Of a DNA stretch of 64,000 nt, positions 44,230 to 54,857 are shown in pieces. Every line of letters starts with the position of its first letter. Position 1 is the stretch's first letter. The notes beneath the pieces were generated by a model that worked only from the letters and a program-made list of their open reading frames with translations, did no database searches and was not told the DNA's origin. Source of the stretch: Pegoplata infirma (lineage: Eukaryota > Arthropoda > Insecta > Diptera > Anthomyiidae); contig OY992537.1 in NCBI GenBank assembly GCA_963921195.1, forward strand, positions 76,886,894 through 76,950,893, given 5' to 3'. Position numbers and translations under genes: made by a program.

Positions 44230-45243
44230 TCTTTATCGGATATCATCATTTTTTTAAAGGATTTAGGGGAGCTAAAAAGAATGCCGGTATTTTTTTTGGA
44301 AAAATTTTCACTCCTTGGGGTGGTTCAAAGCATCTGAAAACGCGGATTTTGAGATGATTTTTCTGCAGAGAAAAAAAACGGCTGAATAAATTGCAAAGCT
44401 GTTTTTTGAACTCTTAAAAAAAGTTCCAATAACCCACAGCAGGGGGCGGAAAAATCGATTTTTTTTTTTAAATTTAAATAATTTTTTTAATCATGCACGA
44501 TGAAGAGGCAGTTTTTGCTAAGCAAATTGGTACAAAAAGCACCTTTCTATCACAACCCATTAAAAAGTTATTAGGCTTCAAAGGCTCTTAATGCTGATTC
44601 CAAATCTGGTTTCCAAAATGTTCCGTTTTTTCGTCAGGTTTTTGAGATAATTGAGGTCAAAGTTCACAAAAAATTCATTTTTGTGCATTATTGAGAGCAT
44701 TTTTTTGTGACGTTTTTGGATGATATTCTGGGGTCATAAAACTTGTTTTCGATTAACATTTCGATGCTGATTCTGAATCTAGTTTTCAAATTTTTCTATC
44801 ATGTCATTTATTCGAGAAAATTGAGGTCAAAGTTCTCAAAAACCGTGTTTATGCCCATTTTTGAGAGCTTATAACTTTTTAACGGGTTGTGATAGAACGG
44901 AAAATTTGGTACCATTTTGTTAAGCTGAAAATATCCTTTAATTGTGCATATTTAAAAAATTAATTTAAAAAGAAAATTAAAAAACCTTAAAACCTGGTGG
45001 GTTTTTTGGAACTTTTTTTAAGAGTTTGAAAAACGACCATTGTATTATTTTTTGCTGTAGAATCGACTGGTGAAATCAGATTAGCGATATATTCAGCCGT
45101 TTTTGCTCTGCAGAAAAATCAGCTCAAAATTCGCGTTTTCAGGTGCGTTGAACCACCCCAAGGAGCGAATTTTTTTCCAAAAAAGTACCGCTATTCTTTT
45201 TAGTTCCCCTAAATCCTTCAAAAAAATTGTGAAATCCGCAGAT
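44230..45243. mobile_element. Foldback with ~260-bp arms
   Basis: 'AGGATTTAGGGGAGCTAAAAAGAATG'-type sequence at 44258 mirrors 'ATTCTTTTTAGTTCCCCTAA' at 45194, and the match runs inward past 'CTCCTTGGGGTGGTTCA'. Inside, a second pair ('GATGCTGATTC.GAATCT', 'TTGAGGTCAAAGTTC') is a direct duplication (44590-44690 and 44762-44870). Confidence 0.7.
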
Positions 45244-45750
45244 TAAATTTTCAAAATTAACTCTAATAAATATATTTACAATAAAAAAAAATTCAAACCT
45301 TTTTCAATATTATTTGTAACATACCTTTGTTAAAACGAAAATTTTAACTTTAAGTTCCCTTAACCACTAATATTTCCGAATCATCAGAAAAATTTGTAAA
45401 AACTTTCAATTTTTTATGTTTTGGGGGAAAAATGTAATTTTTTTTCTAACTTAAAATTGTTTTTTAATTGCATTGGTATAAATGGTTAGGCCCTGCCGAA
45501 TTAAACACTCCCACATTTTTTTTTTTCGTTTTTACAAAAATATTTTAAATCTTCAATAACCTTTATAATCAAAAAATGATTTCATTTTAGAAAACTTAAT
45601 ATGCCAAGGTTGATTACATTATGATGTTAAGTATACTTAACATTGCAAATCGAGTTTCAGGTGTACATATATGTTATTTTCATTTTTCTTTTGCAGCCAG
45701 TTAAATGAGATTTAAAGCCTACAATAAAGTGTATATGAATGGTTATAAAA
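45244..45750. other. Gene-free AT-rich stretch
   Basis: Nothing recognised beyond low-complexity sequence. Confidence 0.35.
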
Positions 45751-45903
45751 ATGGGTTTAAATAATGTTACATACAACAATAATATGGATAAAAAAAAAAA
45801 TCATACACATTCAGTAGTAGGAGCAGCAACCAGCAATAGCAACAAAATCATGCAACATAACAAATATTTTATACAATCAGCCAACCATTATACACGAGGA
45901 TAA
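45751..45903 (+). other. Possible exon-like small ORF
   Basis: An ATG-to-stop frame of 50 residues starting MGLNNVTYNNNMDKKK and continuing HSVVGAATSNSN. It is in a CAG/CAA-rich (opa-like), G+C-richer patch. No domain recognised. Another opa-like patch follows at 45995-46095 (AQKQQPKPTSITIATHK in one frame). These could be exonic or 3'-UTR pieces of a host gene, or chance. Confidence 0.2.
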
Positions 45904-46369
45904 ACCAAAGTTCCTTTTTTAATACATATAAACATACAATTTTATAACTTTATGATAAATTTTTTTGTGGTTTAATTTAAATATGAAATAGCTCAGAAAC
46001 AGCAACCAAAGCCAACCAGCATCACCATTGCCACCCATAAAACAACCAAATAACAGCAGTAGAGGCAGGAAGCACCATTAGACAGGCTGAAATGGTTTAG
46101 TGTATTAGAGTGAATTGATAAAAATTTTATTTAAAAATTAACCGTTTTTTTTAATTTAAAAACCTCTGAGGTAAAACAATTTGACTTTCGAATAGATGCT
46201 GAAGATATTTTTTTTTTCAAAACTGAACTAAAATCGGATTTTTTTTTTTTTCATTCTACTCTAATAAAAGAACAATCATATACACAATAATAAGTCATAA
46301 TTTAAATTGTCAAAAATGTAAAAAAAAAATTGTTGATATTGAGGATTTTTTATGATTTAATACCAAGCT

Positions 46370-47346
46370 AACAAAATTTAGAGCCCTCAAAATTTTTGGC
46401 TTTAAAATGAGTACAAAAATGGATTGTTTTCGGTGCACACATATTTTGGAGTCGAAAAATATTCATATATGAAACTTTTATTTGAAGTTTAAATTTTGTT
46501 CGTCATAAAACGCTCCTTTATTTTATTTAAAAAGAAGCCATCTAAAATGTGTCCAAAAAGACTCCAAAATGGAAGGGAAATATTTTTTAAAAAAATTGAG
46601 TTTGAAATGACTCTAAAAAGTTGAAAAATTAAACTGTTTTTTTAGCACTCCAAAAAGACTACAAAAATTTATTCTTTTTGGAGCCTACAAATTAATATTT
46701 TAAAACAAAACAGAATTTTAAGTCAAAAATTTTCAAAATAAAATCGACTTTTCCTGTACGCATTTAATTTCTGGTCGTAATATACATAATTCTAAAAAAA
46801 TATACAATCTACAAAATAAAATTATCAAAAATATGACTAATAACACCGCTTGTAAGTACAGGAGGATGGGAGTCAATTCCACCACAGTCGGATCTACTCG
46901 GAGCCCCAGCAGCACCAACCAAGGACTGTCAACCAGCATGCTGCTACAACAACAATAACAGGAGTCTAGGAGAAAGTGTTTGTCAACCGTAACGTTTTTG
47001 CTTTTGGTTTATTTTTATTATAAATTTGTATTTTTTTATTAAAATAAATATATGAGATAAAACATTAAAAATGTCTTATTTTTTATCAATAAAGATTAAA
47101 AAATATTAGAAACCATTAACGATCCTAAAAGTGCTCAAAAATGTTTCCAAAAATGCTCAAAAATGAGCCTTTAGAGACTCCAATATAGGAGGGAAATTTC
47201 CCCTCACACGCTCAATTCCCAGACTCATTTTGGAATCCAAAAATAAGGCTCTTTTGGATGAACCACTTTCATACAAAAATTTGAATTTCTTGTTATGTTT
47301 TTGGAGCCCATTTTGGAGTCTAAATTGAGTCTGCTTGTTTGCTGGG
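46370..47346. mobile_element. Element ending AGTCTGCTTGTTTGCTGGG
   Basis: The right end 'TTTGGAGTCTAAATTGAG' plus 'TCTGCTTGTTTGCTGGG' has a much decayed inverted counterpart near 46370-46410 ('AGCTAACAAAATTTAGAGCC'). The interior has repeated 'GACTCCAAAA' motifs on both strands (46560, 47180, 47300). Low confidence in the left boundary. Confidence 0.4.
46850..47050 (+). other. G+C-rich exon-like patch followed by AATAAA
   Basis: Positions 46855-46985 stand out as G+C-rich in A+T-rich surroundings. It is preceded by 'CGCTTGTAAGTACAG', which could act as a 3' splice site. One frame stays open to a stop near 47000 (GGWESIPPQSDLLGAPAAPTK in part). Another gives QEDGSQFHHSRIYSEPQQHQ and ends in a stop near 46970. 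An AATAAA-type signal lies near 47043. It could be a terminal exon, but several frames look plausible, none is recognised, and it lies inside a candidate mobile element. Confidence 0.2.
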
Positions 47347-47463
47347 TATGCTTAAAATAATTTTTCAGATGTTTGAGTATTTGGTAACATTATTGAATTG
47401 GAGTGGAAAAAAGTCTACGTATTATAAATATTTTTATTTTTAAATGTTGTTTTTTTATTTTTA

Positions 47464-48172
47464 GTACCAAAAGGTACATAAAAATAAAATGTATTTATTC
47501 GGCCTTTATATATGTATATATATTCGATTAGAGTTTTATTCTAGTTCGAGGCCCAAAAATATTTCTATATATGATATTGTCATAATAGAGTATTTTTAAT
47601 TTATTGCTTTAATAGAGTATAATAGAGTATTTTTAATTTATTGCCTCGAACTAGAATAAAACTCTAATCGAATATATATACATATATAAAGGCCGAATAA
47701 ATACATTTTATTTTTATGTACCTTTTGGTACTAAAAATAAAAAAACAACATTTAACACAAAGTTTAGTACGACTTATCCTACCAACACTATTGTTTGGTT
47801 AGGTACTGTTGTTATTGTAAAATAACAGCAACACATATATTAATAATTACCGATGGTGATTTAGTATATACAATTTTTGCTTTAAAAGAGTTATTTTTGT
47901 TGGAAAACAGATTTCGGACCTTCATAATAGTATTTTTCAAATAACTTGTGAAATATATCAAATATTATGTCTGGTTTGATGTTTGATTTACCAACGATGA
48001 TTTTCTAAAGTCTGCTGAAGATTCCTTAGTGGGGATGAAACTGATCAGTACAGACATACTATGAGATGAGTAACTTTTTTAAAGCAATAAATTAAAAATA
48101 CTCTATTATGACAATATCATATATAGAAATATTTTTGGGCCTCGAACTAGAAAAAAACTCTAATCGAATATA
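47464..48172 (+). mobile_element. Family-2 retrozyme-like element
   Basis: Order: inverted B'-A' (47464-47610), then A' end plus B' ('CCTCGAACTAGAATAAAAC', 'AAAGGCCGAATAAATAC'), module C', a hammerhead-like motif (48010-48055), and A' again (48085-48172). The layout is that of family 1, including the inverted module at the 5' side, but with only small patches of similarity such as CCTCGA.C.AGAAT. No coding capacity. Confidence 0.75.
48010..48055 (+). ncRNA. Hammerhead-ribozyme-like motif (family 2)
   Basis: Stem I GTCTG (48010-48014) pairs perfectly with CAGAC (48051-48055). Core CTGAAGA (48015-48021) fits CUGANGA. Stem II TCC (48023-48025)/GGA (48033-48035), with a T-T mismatch below it and a T-G above. 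GAAA is at 48037-48040. Helix III is the 8-base self-complementary CTGATCAG (48041-48048). Cleavage dinucleotide TA is at 48049-48050. All catalytic-core bases are consensus. Confidence 0.75.
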
Positions 48173-48289
48173 TATATTTTTATTTTTGTTTAAAGGTAGA
48201 AAAATCATCGTCAGAAAAACGATTTTAAGGAATAAGTATAAATAAATAAAGTCAAAATATACCATGAAAATGCAAAACATTGAGCATTT

Positions 48290-48410
48290 AAAAACTCAGT
48301 CGTTTTAAAATGCATTTATACGAAAATATGCAAAAACATGAAATTAGTATTACCAACATGATATTTCCTTCAAATTTATTTATCAAATTTAAAAGAACTT
48401 GCCCTAAATA
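48290..48410. mobile_element. Truncated hAT-type MITE right end
   Basis: 'ATGCATTTATACGAAAATAT' and the terminal 'AAGAACTTGCCCTA' match 40660-40808. The left end is missing. Confidence 0.6.
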
Positions 48411-48964
48411 TAAGTGTATGAGAAGTGTATCCAAAAACTTAGAATGGAAAATAATTTTTAAATAATCTCTTTTATCACACAAAAAGGTTGCCTTTTATGG
48501 CTTAAACTCACAAAAATATTGGACCTGTAGGACAATGGCTTTGGGTTTCTTATTTGACTTCAAAATCGAAGTTTTTTTTTTACTTTTTTTTTTCTTTAAA
48601 TATAAGTTTATACTCGGAAACTACTGAAAGTGTTTTTATGGTAAGTGTTTTTTGTATTAATATGTGCTAGCATTTAAGCAAAAAAAAAAAAATATTTTTT
48701 TTCCACTTTGTTCGGAACTCTCCGATTTTCAAGTCAAAAAAGGAACCCAAAGCAAAAAAACAAGTAAGAGTGTTAAATTCGGCTGTGCCGAATCTTTTAT
48801 ACCCTCCAACACGTTAAAAAAAATCGCAGGGGTGTCTTTTCTTTTTCACCTTTACCACCGCTATATCCCAACAGAAATTTTGCTGAACTGGCAGCAGCTT
48901 TTGTAAAGGAAACTTGAGTCAAGGAGCGCATCCAAACCTACTGAATTCATGCATGATTCTCTAA

Positions 48965-50198
48965 GGCGATGTTACACTTTAGAGCGCTAGTTGGATACAC
49001 CGAAAAAGCGCTCTTAAGATGCTCTGAATTCACATCTCTTTAGAGCGCTGAAAAAATCGCTATAAAGATGCAGTGTATTCATGTATCTTTTTAGAGCTGA
49101 TTTAAGCAGAATAAAGATGAAGCACATTTGACTATTTCTGAAATACAAATTACAAAATCTGCACAGAAAAAAATAAAAAAAAAATTTGAGTAAATTTTTA
49201 ATACTATTGAGTAAAAAATTACTCAATTTTCCACCAGTAAACGATTTAATAGTATTGAGTAAACTTTTAATAAAAAATTATTAAATGCTTAATAAAAAAT
49301 TTGAGTAAATTATTAATTCACACAATTAAATCTTTACTTAAAATTTTTTAGTATTTTTAAGTAACTTTTTAATTGTGTCAAGTAAAAATTTACTCAAAAT
49401 GTATCAAATTATTTTTTTAAAAAGTTTAAAAAGTTTCTAATTTTTTTTTTCCAAAAAAATTGCTTTTACAAACTTTACCAAATATACTTATGTCTTCAAG
49501 ACAAAGTAAAATTTTATAAAGATGATTTCAAACTTTCATATACATATACAAAAAACAATAAACTAAATGAGAATTCAAAACACCAAGAGAAAAAAAAAAT
49601 AAATAAAAAAAAAAATATTAAATTTGTATTAAATTATTTACTCAAACTTTATTTTCAATTTTTGAGTAAATTTTTAATTGCGTCAATTAAAAAATTACTC
49701 AAATTTTTTTTAAAAAATTAAACAAGTGATTACTCAAATTTGTTTCCTCCATATTTTTTTCTGTGTGAAATACAATTGACTATTTCTGAATGCAATTGGA
49801 AAATCTTAAATACAATCCCTGCTATGATAGGACATTTTTTGCAATATAATTTGTATTTTCTGAAACTAAAGTGGAAATAGTGTACTAATTTTTTTTTTCT
49901 TTCAAAATGTTATAGGTGTTATGATTGAAGCACTTTTTACAGCGCTGATTAATGCGCAATAATTATGCAATGAAATCATGTGTCTTTGTCCAAAACTCAT
50001 GGTTTTTTATTCAAAAAGTGTTAAATATATTCAAAAGGAAAGCATGTTTAAAATTTTATCTATATATAATTTTATATTTTAAGTTTTATATAAAAAATTT
50101 TAACAAAAAATTTAAATTTTTTCCCCTTACTTTTACTGCATCCTCAAGAGCGCTCTTTGGATGCGCTTTGGTATGCTATAAAAAGATGCTGTGTCGCC
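48965..50198. mobile_element. MITE-like element with GGCGA/TCGCC ends and AGAGCGCT motifs
   Basis: It starts GGCGATGTTACACTTTAGAG and ends AGATGCTGTGTCGCC. AGAGCGCT/GAGCGCTC palindromes occur near both ends (48981, 49010, 49040, 50148). Only the outer five bases are a clear inverted match, so the assignment is tentative. It contains the nested MITE at 49162. Confidence 0.45.
49162..49765. mobile_element. MITE with CACAGAAAAAAAT ends
   Basis: CACAGAAAAAAATA at the left and ATATTTTTTTCTGTG at the right. The interior is made of 'TTGAGTAAATTTTTAAT' motifs on both strands. The same family, split by another element, is at 35350-37997. Confidence 0.7.
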
Positions 50199-50766
50199 AA
50201 AATCCCGATTTATTTTTGCTGGGTTGTGTTTACAAATTATTTGTTTATGATATTTACACTTAAATAATACATTTTTATCGTTATTTTTAATTAATTTCTA
50301 TAACCATGCCCACAAAGGAGGCGGCCTGAAAAAAATTGAATTTCCTAACCCCCTTGGTCCAAGCGCACGTCTATAAATATAATATGGTATAAAAATGTTA
50401 CATTTGTTGAGCAAAAATTAAAAAAAAAATCGTAAAAATATTGTATTTTTCAGGGGTCATTTTAGTTCTTTAAGGGGGAACTTTTTCCCTCTTGTCCGAT
50501 TTAGCCCATCTTCGAACTTAACCTTACCAGTAACATAAGAGATATTCCTGTCCAATTTCAGGGGTCTAGCTCTTTTGGTTTGGACTACATCGTTATTTCT
50601 ACAGACGGACGGACGGACGGAGGGAGGGGCATCGCTAGAATGTCTCAGATTCTATCATGGATCAATATTATACATATATACTTTGTGGGGTCCCCGACCG
50701 ATATTTCGATGTGTTACACACGGAATGACAATAATAAAAATAAAAAATTATTTAAAAATAACGTAA

Positions 50767-50994
50767 AATTTTTGTAGTACTCGTCTATCCAGTAGATCAC
50801 ATCCATTCGTAGTCGAATGTCCAATGTATCGCACAACGCATTACAGAGAAAATTCGTTTCTCAGTCGAACCAGCCGTATGTGGAATAAACTTCCTGCAGT
50901 TGTCTTCCCAGTCAGCTACGACCTAGAAAAATTCAAATTAAACGTCCACAAACACTACTCCCTCTTTCCTCCACCTCATAACCTATTTTCCTAA
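50767..50994 (+). pseudogene. 5'-truncated jockey/CR1-like retrotransposon, ORF2 C-terminus
   Basis: An open stretch of 75 codons ending TAA at 50992-50994 that reads CSTRLSSRSHPFVVECP, then YRENSFLSRTSRMWNKLP, then YDLEKFKLNVHKHYSLFPP. The RT.R.WN.LP and F K..V..H pattern is the conserved C-terminal tail of jockey/CR1-group ORF2 proteins. There is no Met at its head, and a stop (50764-50766) precedes it. It is followed by a ~55-bp 3' UTR and a 30-A tail (51051-51080), as expected for a short, recent, 5'-truncated insertion. Confidence 0.8.
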
Positions 50995-51045
50995 TACCAA
51001 CACAATGCATTGCATTAGTAGGGGGCATCCCCTGAGTGTTGGCTC

Positions 51046-51050
<5 letters not shown>

Positions 51051-51080
<30 letters not shown>
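51051..51080 (+). other. Poly-A tail of the truncated non-LTR element
   Basis: Thirty uninterrupted A residues directly after 'GAGTGTTGGCTCAAAGT'. The length suggests a young insertion. No clear target duplication was found. Confidence 0.8.
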
Positions 51081-51082
<2 letters not shown>

Positions 51083-51088
51083 ATACAA

Positions 51089-53040
51089 AAACAAGTAAGA
51101 AAATTATGGTCGGTCAAGACCGACCATATAATACCCTACACCAGAGTTTCCCGGAAAATGGGTCCCAAGTTCAAACATGGACTGATTTGAGCTATATATT
51201 TTTTGAAATCTTTAGTAAGTGTAAAAAACACTCACAAATCAAATTTGAGTGAAAAAGGCTTCTTTCTGTTGACAATATACAACTTTAACTGAATATCGGG
51301 CAAAATTTTCAAATGGGGCGGGTCTAAGTCCAAAAATGGTCCGATGATAATCAGATTTTATACGGTTGTTAATGTATGCACAGAAAATAATATCGTAATT
51401 TTTTTTTCAATTAAATTTTTTTTGATAATAAATTCAACTTCAATTAAATATTTTAATTGATTCAATTACTGTTTTAATTGAATTTTTAACTTTACCGAAA
51501 ACAAAACAAAAATACAATAAAATAAACCGGTTTTGTATGCATTGAAGAAGTCAAACACACAACGTGCAAGAAATAACAAAACTTTTGGTTTATAGTTTTG
51601 TAGGGACTTGATTGTAGACGAAAGATACACACAAAATTCAAAAAGCCAATATACATATGTACCCAACGCAAAAAACTTTTAGAATTTTTGTTTTGTATGT
51701 ATGGATTAGTATACGCAGAAAATGCATACATATTAAATAAAAAAAGCAAAAACTACTTTTATTATTTTTCCGAAGCGAGAGGACGTGTTGCAGATAAAGT
51801 AGTTTGAGTTTGTTAAAGTGATGTAAAATACAATAGAATTTTGTTTGTACTAAATTATTAAAAAATATAATTTTTAGTGTTATATAAATTTTTATATTTA
51901 ACATTTAGTGAAATCAGAAAAACAAAAATAAGGTCTAATGACACATAACAACATAATTTATATTAACAAATAATATTGTTTTTTGTTTTAACTGTACTTA
52001 CATTAAGTGACAAAAACTCATGAAATATCAGTGCTAAAGTTTAAAAAAAAATTGTTGTTTATGTTTTAATTTATTTACTAATAATATTTTTCTATGTATT
52101 TATTTTTTTTAATTCATTAAATAAAAAAAAACAAAAAAATGTTTGGTTCTCTTATATAAGGGTGACTTTTTTCAGTGAAACTTTTGATATGTTCGTTAAA
52201 TTTAATTGATTTTTGGTTTTATTTCAATTAAAAATTTCATTTGAATCAATAGATTTTTTAATGGATTTTAAATTTTATATTCAATTAAATTTTTTATTTA
52301 TTCAATTCAAATTTGAATTGATTTTCTATTTATTTCCAATCAAAACTTTAATTTATTCAATTAAACTTTAATTGAATTTCGAAAATAAATTTAAATAAAA
52401 CGTGTAATTAATATGCGCATATTCGTGATAGGCCCGACATCAATTAAATTTTTAATTGAATCAACGAATTTCGTAATTGAAATTCGTTTTTATTTTTTTT
52501 TGTAAGCGTTTAACATACACAAACAAAATTTTAATTAAATATTTTCTATTTTCATGAAATTTAAGAGATTTATGTGAAAATCGGGAAGGTGGTTTGTATG
52601 GGAGCTACAAGAAGAACATGTCGGATGTCTTTAAAATTGTGTAGATAAAAACAGGATTATATGCCAAATTTCGAAAATATACCTATTATAATGCGGTTAT
52701 TAGAGTCATTTGAGCCAAAACTAAAGAGGACCTTTGTAAAGGGGCTAGGTCTAAATATGGACCGATTTTTTCCAATTTCAATAGGCTTCGTTCTTGGGCC
52801 AAATGAGCCTTAAAATTCAAATTTCAAGTCAATTGATTAAAAATTGCGACCTGTATCGTGTTTACAACGTTTGCATGGACAGACAGACGGACGGATGGAC
52901 GGACGGTCATCGCTAAATCGACTCAAAAAGTGATTCTGAGTCGATCAGAATCACTTTTTGTGGGACCAATTTTTCGGGTAGTTACAAACATCAGCACAAA
53001 CTCATTATACCCTGTACCACAGTGTGGTGTAGGGTTTAAA
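51089..53040 (+). mobile_element. DINE-1-like element, second subfamily
   Basis: It starts 'ACAAGTAAGAAAATTATGG' with the hairpin TGGTCGGTCAAGACCGACCA, and ends 'TGTGGTGTAGGGTTTAAATA'. It holds 'CAGACAGACGGACGGATGG' near 52879 and the palindrome TGATTCTGAGTCGATCAG near 52932. Positions 51379-52500 are a CAATTAAA/TTTAATTG-rich insertion with poorly defined ends. Open frames here are of low complexity. Confidence 0.65.
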
Positions 53041-53119
53041 TATACATATTTTAAATACTTTGTTAATATTACATTATATTTTCATTTTAAATAGTAATTT
53101 TTTACCATTTTTTCAATAT

Positions 53120-53275
53120 TTGACCACGCCTCCTAAGCCCAATTTTGGAAAATTGAAAAATCAAAACGCAATTTTCATAGCTACATATAGGGCTTTTCAT
53201 AAAACCTATTCAGAAATTAACGGGACACATGTTTTTCTGTAGCGGGACATTTGGTGTGGAATGCCTCATATATGG
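53120..53275. repeat. Dispersed repeat (partner 20330-20490)
   Basis: Matches 20372-20480 ('AAAACGCAATTTTCATAG', 'CTGTAGCGGGACATTTGGTG'). Confidence 0.6.
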
Positions 53276-53915
53276 ATTACAGAAAATTTTCTATAGAAAT
53301 TTTATAGTTATCGATAAAATTTTTTGCAACAAATTTATAGTTTTTGAGATATTGATTACAGAAAATTTTTTTATAGAGATTTCTATAGTTATCGATAACA
53401 TAAAATTTGTTTGAAAATTCTATGGTTATCGATAACAGAATATTTTCTATAGAAAATTCTGTAGTTATCGATAAAAGAAAATTCACTATTGAAAATTTTA
53501 TGGTTATCGATAACAGAAAATTTTCAACAAAAATTCTATAGTTATCGATATATCGAAAACAAAAAATGTTTATAGAAAAGTCTATTGGCATCAATATATT
53601 GATAACAAAAAAATTTTTTATAGGAATTTCTATAGTTATCGATAGCAGAAATTTTCTATAGAAATTTCTATGTTTATCAATATGTCGATAGCAGAAGTTT
53701 GTTTATAGAATATTCTATAGTTATCGATACATCGATAATAGAATTTTTTTATAGAAAATTCTATAGTTATCAATAACAGAACTGTCTTTAAACACTTCTC
53801 TGGTTATCGATAACAGAAAATTTTTTATTGAAAATTCTACAGTTACTAATAACAGAACATTTTCTATAAAAAATTCTATAGTTATCGATAACAGAAAAAA
53901 TTCGATAAACTTTAC
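53276..53915. repeat. ~37-bp minisatellite with TATCGATA cores
   Basis: About 16 units of 'CTATAGTTATCGATAACAGA' plus 'AAATTTTCTATAGAAAATT'. At least nine units keep an exact TATCGATA. The open frames reading IENFL, SITI and ENFLLS on either strand are translations of the repeat. Confidence 0.85.
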
Positions 53916-54857
53916 GAGTATATGAAAAATTCTGTTTATTTATTGGCCCTGAAATCATCAAAACCCATATAAGTAGTAAACACTCTTGAAAATATTTTAT
54001 GCTCCATTTTCCTCAAGTTAAATTAATGTGGATATGTAAGCCGATGTTGATTGTTTGTATAATTTAATAGGAAAATTAACGTTCTTGTGATTTTCATGAA
54101 TTTCAATTGTGACAAATTAGCTCAAGTATTTTGACAACAATAAGAATTGGTTGGCTGACAATACTTGCGAGATGAAGGAAAAAATAAAAACAGCTTACAT
54201 TGTATGTATGTATAATGAATAAATGAGTGAACATAAACATACTGCACACATACATACCAGTTTCGCATGCATAAGTGATTGTTAGTCAGTCGTTTTTTTT
54301 TTTTGTATTCTCATTTTATAACAATGTCAAAATCTTCGCTTCTTTTTAGTGTAAAAACTCAGTATCATCATAAATAACAATGTCAAGTTAACCTAACAAT
54401 TTTCTGCTGTAAATAAATGTATATTGAAAAACTATGGTAAAAAAGTAGGTATAATAATATAAAAAGCAAAATCTGTGTTGTAAGATGACCTATTCCTTTA
54501 ACTTGTGTCTTAACATCTCTTTGGAATACTTGTTCCTAGAAATATATTTTAGGCCAAGAATTTGTTGTTTCTTTATTTCCATTAAAATTAGTTTTTGCTA
54601 TTTAATTTTTCAGTTTATTCTGTACCACAGAACTACCACTGGTGAAATGGTTAAGCTAATATTAAAAGAAATGAACAAAAAAATACTTTAATTTGCTGGA
54701 ATTATGGAAGAAGATGAAAAGCAACGACAGGAAGGAAGGAAACTGAAAACGCGTTACACATGAGTATGTTTTTTTGCGAACTTTGCTTTTAAATACATTG
54801 ATTTCACATGCAAAAAATTGCCTTTAGGGAAAATACGAGTATTTGTCGTATATATAT
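53916..54857. other. Gene-free AT-rich stretch
   Basis: Nothing recognised. The open frame at 54485-54691 has no motif. Confidence 0.35.

Larger units (their letters stand above)
48758..50752 (+). mobile_element. DINE-1-like element split by a MITE
   Basis: The 5' part 48758-48964 ('ACAAGTAAGAGTGTTAAATT', 'TATACCCTCCAACACG') and the 3' part 50199-50752 ('AGACGGACGGACGGACGG', 'ACTTTGTGGGGTCCCCGACC') belong together. They are separated by the element at 48965-50198. Confidence 0.65.

Noticed and set aside
53277..53594. 105-residue frame with regular repeats
   Set aside because: Translation of the TATCGATA minisatellite.
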